7,649 nt of DNA from Bacillota bacterium (GTDB taxonomy: Bacteria > Bacillota > Clostridia > Christensenellales > Aristaeellaceae), in the NCBI GenBank assembly GCA_023392395.1, contig JAEVZE010000193.1, positions 1-7,649 on the forward strand, written 5' to 3'. A model generated the notes under the pieces. The model had not been told where the DNA came from and searched no databases. It saw nothing but the letters and a program-made list of their open reading frames with translations. Both the position numbers and the translations under genes were made by a program. This document shows positions 5,169-7,649 of this stretch, piece by piece (the first letter of the stretch is position 1; every line of letters starts with the position of its first letter).

Positions 5169-7492
5169 GGAACGCGCCGCGCCGGAACATGCTCCGGTTG
5201 AAGCTGCTGAGGGACCTTGCGGCCAACTGGAAGGCCTTTGCGGCGATGCTGATCCTGTGCACGCTGTCGGTCACGCTGTGGCTGGGCATCAACGCGGCGG
5301 CGCAAGGCATGGACCGCGGCCTCAGCGCGCTGTTCGCACGGAGCAGCCTGGCGGATCTGTGGATTTCCGGCGAAGTATCGGACCATAGGACGCGGGATCT
5401 TGCCGCGCTTCCGGGGGCGACAGACGCGCAGCGCCGCGTGCGGCTGCGGGTCAAGGCCGACCTTCCGGGCGACCCAAAGCTGGACCTGTACATGTTCGAC
5501 GGCGACGCACGCATCTCGAAGCCCTTGATCCTGGAGGGCGGCGCGCTCCCCGAGGGCGAACACGGCGCATGCCTGATCGACCAGAAGTTTGCACGGGCGA
5601 TGGACGTTACCGTCGGCGACCACATCACCGTGACCGAGGACGGCACGCGGCGGGAACTCAAGGTCGCGGGCATCTGTTACAGCCCGGAATACGTGGTGCA
5701 TTCCGACGGCTACAGCTTCAATGTCGATCCCCACACCTTCGGCTACGGCTTTGTGTCCTCCGGCACGCTGGGCGATGTTCCGTACAACGAAGTGGTCGTG
5801 AAACTTCAGAACGGAGCGGACGCAGACCTTGTGAAGCTGGCGGCGGAAGCGCTGATCGACGACGCCACCATTCCCGTAACGACGCGGGACGGCCGCGCCT
5901 TCATCCGCATGGCGGTGGAGGAAGCCGACCAGGTGCGCGCGATGGGCGAAATTTTCCCATCGGTGTTCTTTCTGGTAGCAGCGCTGATCACCTTCAGCAC
6001 CATGCGCCGCCTGATCGAAAACCAGCGCGTACAACTGGGCACGCTCTATTCGCTGGGCTACGGCCGGGGGCAGTTGATCTGGCATTACGCCAGCTACGGC
6101 CTTCTGATCGCGCTGACGGGCGCGGTGCTGGGCGCGCTGGGCGCGAGGTTCTTCCTGGGGCGCGTGGCGATGAACATGCTGCTGTCGCTTTACGTGGTGC
6201 CCGGCGGCGCGCTGTACATGGACCCCTGGATGGTGGGGGCAGCGGCGGGGATGATCGTGGTGATCGCGATGGGGGCGAGCTTTCTCAGCTGTTTCCAGGC
6301 GCTTCACGAAGTCCCGGCGGGGCTTCTGCGACCCAGGCCCCCGCACAGCGGCCGGCGCGTATTTCTGGAGCGCATTGGATTCCTCTGGAAGCGCTTGTCC
6401 TTCAGCAACAAGCTGATCGTGCGCAACATGTTCCGAAACACTTCCCGCTTTTTGATCGGCGTCGTGGGCGTGGTGGGCTGTTCCACGCTGCTTTTGACCG
6501 GCTTTGGCATGCGCGACTCAGTGAGCTATGTGCTGCAGCACTACTTTACAGTGAACATGCGCTACGACGTTCGCGTAGACCTCACCGCCGACGCGCCCGA
6601 CGGGTACGATCAGGCGGTCAAGAACCGCTCCGGCGCGGAGCAGATGGAAGACGTGATGGAAGGCCTTTTGCAGCTGAATACAGACGGCGGCTGGGAGCAG
6701 AAGTCCTTCACGGTACTGGAAGACCGGCATGAGATGGTCTATCTGGAGTATGGCGGCCAGCGGGTGTGGCTGCCTCAGGAGGGCGCGGCAGTCACGCAGC
6801 GGCTGGCGGAGGACGAAGGGCTCAAGACGGGCGACGTACTCACGCTTCGCCTGTCCGACGGCCGCGAGGTGACCACCCGGATTCAGTCCATCATCGACCT
6901 GCAGCTGGGCCAGGGCCTCTACCTGAGCCGCAGCGCCTGGCGCAAGCTGGAGGCAACGCCCTTCCGGCCTACGGCGCTGTTTTTGAAGGGTAGTGGCATC
7001 GATTTGGACGCGGTGGGCGACATGGACGGCGTCGAGAAGGTGCGTACCATTCAAGAGGAGCGGACGGGGAAACTGGCGGTCACCGGTGTGATGGACCTAC
7101 TGGTGCTTTTGATGGCGATGTTCGCGGGCGCGCTGCTATTGGTGGTCATGTACACGCTGGGCGAGCTCAGCTTCTTTGAACGCATCCGCGATCTGGCCAC
7201 GCTGATGGTGCTGGGCTTCTACCCACGGGAGACCAAGCGGCTGATCCTAAGGGAGAACATCGTGGTGGCGGTGGTCGGGCTCCCGGTCGGCCTCCTGCTG
7301 GGCCCTTATCTGCACCGGTGGGTGTTGGCCTCCGGCCTTCCCAGCACGCTGCAGTTCGTGCCCTACATCTCGCCGGAAAGCTGGATCTCCACGGCGGTTC
7401 TGACGCTGGTATTCGCGTGGGTGGTCAACCGCATCATCGGCGCAAAGTTCAAATCCGTCAACATGGTCGAGGCGCTCAAGAGCGTCGAGTGA
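5162..7492 (+). CDS. FtsX/MacB-like ABC transporter permease, 8 TM
   Basis: A complete 776-residue membrane permease, partner of the preceding ATPase. Hydrophobic segments lie at about 23-47, 263-281, 308-332, 354-378, 429-449, 643-667, 697-722 and 738-760, arranged as two FtsX-like repeats. Each repeat is one TM helix, a large extracytoplasmic domain (about 48-260 and 450-640), then three TM helices. Conserved cytoplasmic stretches such as QLGTLYSLGY (291-300) and DLATLMVLGFYPRE (677-690) are the coupling regions that contact the ATPase. NKLIVRNMFRNTSRFL (416-431) marks the second repeat. The ATG at 5162 has GGAGG 7 bases ahead and overlaps the ATPase gene. The two large outer domains suggest a substrate handled at the outer face, as in MacB, Lol and Bce systems. 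The substrate cannot be named. No frameshift or truncation is seen. Confidence 0.93.
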   Translation: MVRNAPRRNMLRLKLLRDLAANWKAFAAMLILCTLSVTLWLGINAAAQGMDRGLSALFARSSLADLWISGEVSDHRTRDLAALPGATDAQRRVRLRVKADLPGDPKLDLYMFDGDARISKPLILEGGALPEGEHGACLIDQKFARAMDVTVGDHITVTEDGTRRELKVAGICYSPEYVVHSDGYSFNVDPHTFGYGFVSSGTLGDVPYNEVVVKLQNGADADLVKLAAEALIDDATIPVTTRDGRAFIRMAVEEADQVRAMGEIFPSVFFLVAALITFSTMRRLIENQRVQLGTLYSLGYGRGQLIWHYASYGLLIALTGAVLGALGARFFLGRVAMNMLLSLYVVPGGALYMDPWMVGAAAGMIVVIAMGASFLSCFQALHEVPAGLLRPRPPHSGRRVFLERIGFLWKRLSFSNKLIVRNMFRNTSRFLIGVVGVVGCSTLLLTGFGMRDSVSYVLQHYFTVNMRYDVRVDLTADAPDGYDQAVKNRSGAEQMEDVMEGLLQLNTDGGWEQKSFTVLEDRHEMVYLEYGGQRVWLPQEGAAVTQRLAEDEGLKTGDVLTLRLSDGREVTTRIQSIIDLQLGQGLYLSRSAWRKLEATPFRPTALFLKGSGIDLDAVGDMDGVEKVRTIQEERTGKLAVTGVMDLLVLLMAMFAGALLLVVMYTLGELSFFERIRDLATLMVLGFYPRETKRLILRENIVVAVVGLPVGLLLGPYLHRWVLASGLPSTLQFVPYISPESWISTAVLTLVFAWVVNRIIGAKFKSVNMVEALKSVE

Positions 7493-7503
7493 GGAGGAAC
7501 AAC

Positions 7504-7649
7504 ATGTCATTCGCAACGGATAAAAAACTGGTGGCGCTGGCGGCGGCGCTGGTGCTGGCCGCTTCCATGGCTTCGCCCGCGCTGGCCGAGGGTGAGGGGA
7601 CCCGGTCCGCCAAGGGCGTGGCGCGTTGCGCCCATCCGCAGGACATCTT
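7504..7649 (+). CDS. Exported protein, N-terminal fragment (cut by window edge)
   Basis: Forty-eight codons are present before the right edge. The start has a good ribosome binding site (GAGGAGG, 6 bases before ATG) and follows the permease stop by only 11 bases, so it is third gene of the transporter operon. The product begins with a clear Sec signal peptide: basic DKK at residues 6-8, a hydrophobic core of Leu/Ala/Val (9-20), and a probable cleavage after SPALA at residue 28. There is no lipobox cysteine, so it is not a lipoprotein by this sequence; the core might also stay as a membrane anchor. Operons of this kind often encode a membrane-fusion (HlyD/MacA-like) or other accessory protein here, but too little sequence is visible to assign a family. 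Confidence 0.8.
   Translation, partial: MSFATDKKLVALAAALVLAASMASPALAEGEGTRSAKGVARCAHPQDI

Noticed and set aside
4745..6346. 533-codon open frame on the minus strand across the ABC ATPase and permease genes
   Set aside because: Antisense shadow of two clearly real genes with intact motifs; its composition is low-complexity and it has no ribosome binding site or domain I can see.
5569..6732. 387-codon plus-strand frame inside the permease gene
   Set aside because: Out-of-frame overlap of the permease gene, with Arg/Gly/Ala-rich composition and no membrane segments or motifs.
1..7649. Mobile elements, CRISPR arrays, tRNA/rRNA genes, prophage or defence genes
   Set aside because: I looked for regularly spaced repeats, transposase motifs, terminal inverted repeats and tRNA-like folds and saw none.

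Overview
The window looks like chromosomal DNA from a strictly anaerobic, GC-rich member of the Clostridia (Firmicutes). This is inference. It rests on a monomeric ferredoxin-type [FeFe] hydrogenase, strong GGAGG-type ribosome binding sites with several GTG and TTG starts, sigma-A-like promoters in short AT-rich islands, and a Firmicutes-style ATPase plus 8-TM FtsX-like permease pair. I cannot assign a genus.

Left part, minus strand (about 1-2031): a strong extended -10 promoter drives an [FeFe] hydrogenase whose active-site loops match the group B pattern. It is followed by hypA and hypB (hypB runs off the left edge), which overlap by four bases. HypA and HypB are nickel-delivery proteins for [NiFe] enzymes and have no known role in assembling an [FeFe] H-cluster. 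A candidate internal promoter just after the hydrogenase stop may let hypAB be expressed separately.

Middle (about 2078-3680): divergent from the hydrogenase is a one-gene unit for a 96-residue two-TM membrane protein of unknown function, with its own extended -10 promoter and a textbook intrinsic terminator. Next comes a complete D-2-hydroxyacid dehydrogenase, probably NADP-preferring, with its own -10 element and a 12-bp perfect palindrome at the expected transcription start. A strong hairpin separates it from the convergent regulator gene.

Right part (3684-7649): a TetR/AcrR-type regulator starting at TTG is divergent from a transporter operon. The operon encodes an ABC ATPase (GTG start), an 8-TM FtsX/MacB-type permease overlapping it by 7 bases, and the start of an exported protein with a signal peptide. 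The divergent region holds a good promoter with two copies of a CAACAC-n-GTGTTG palindrome, one between -35 and -10 and one downstream of the start site. This fits repression of the transporter by the adjacent TetR protein.

All gene families here are known. I see no clearly undescribed system. The points most worth a second look are the twin operator, the pairing of an [FeFe] hydrogenase with hypAB, and the unknown two-TM gene facing the hydrogenase.
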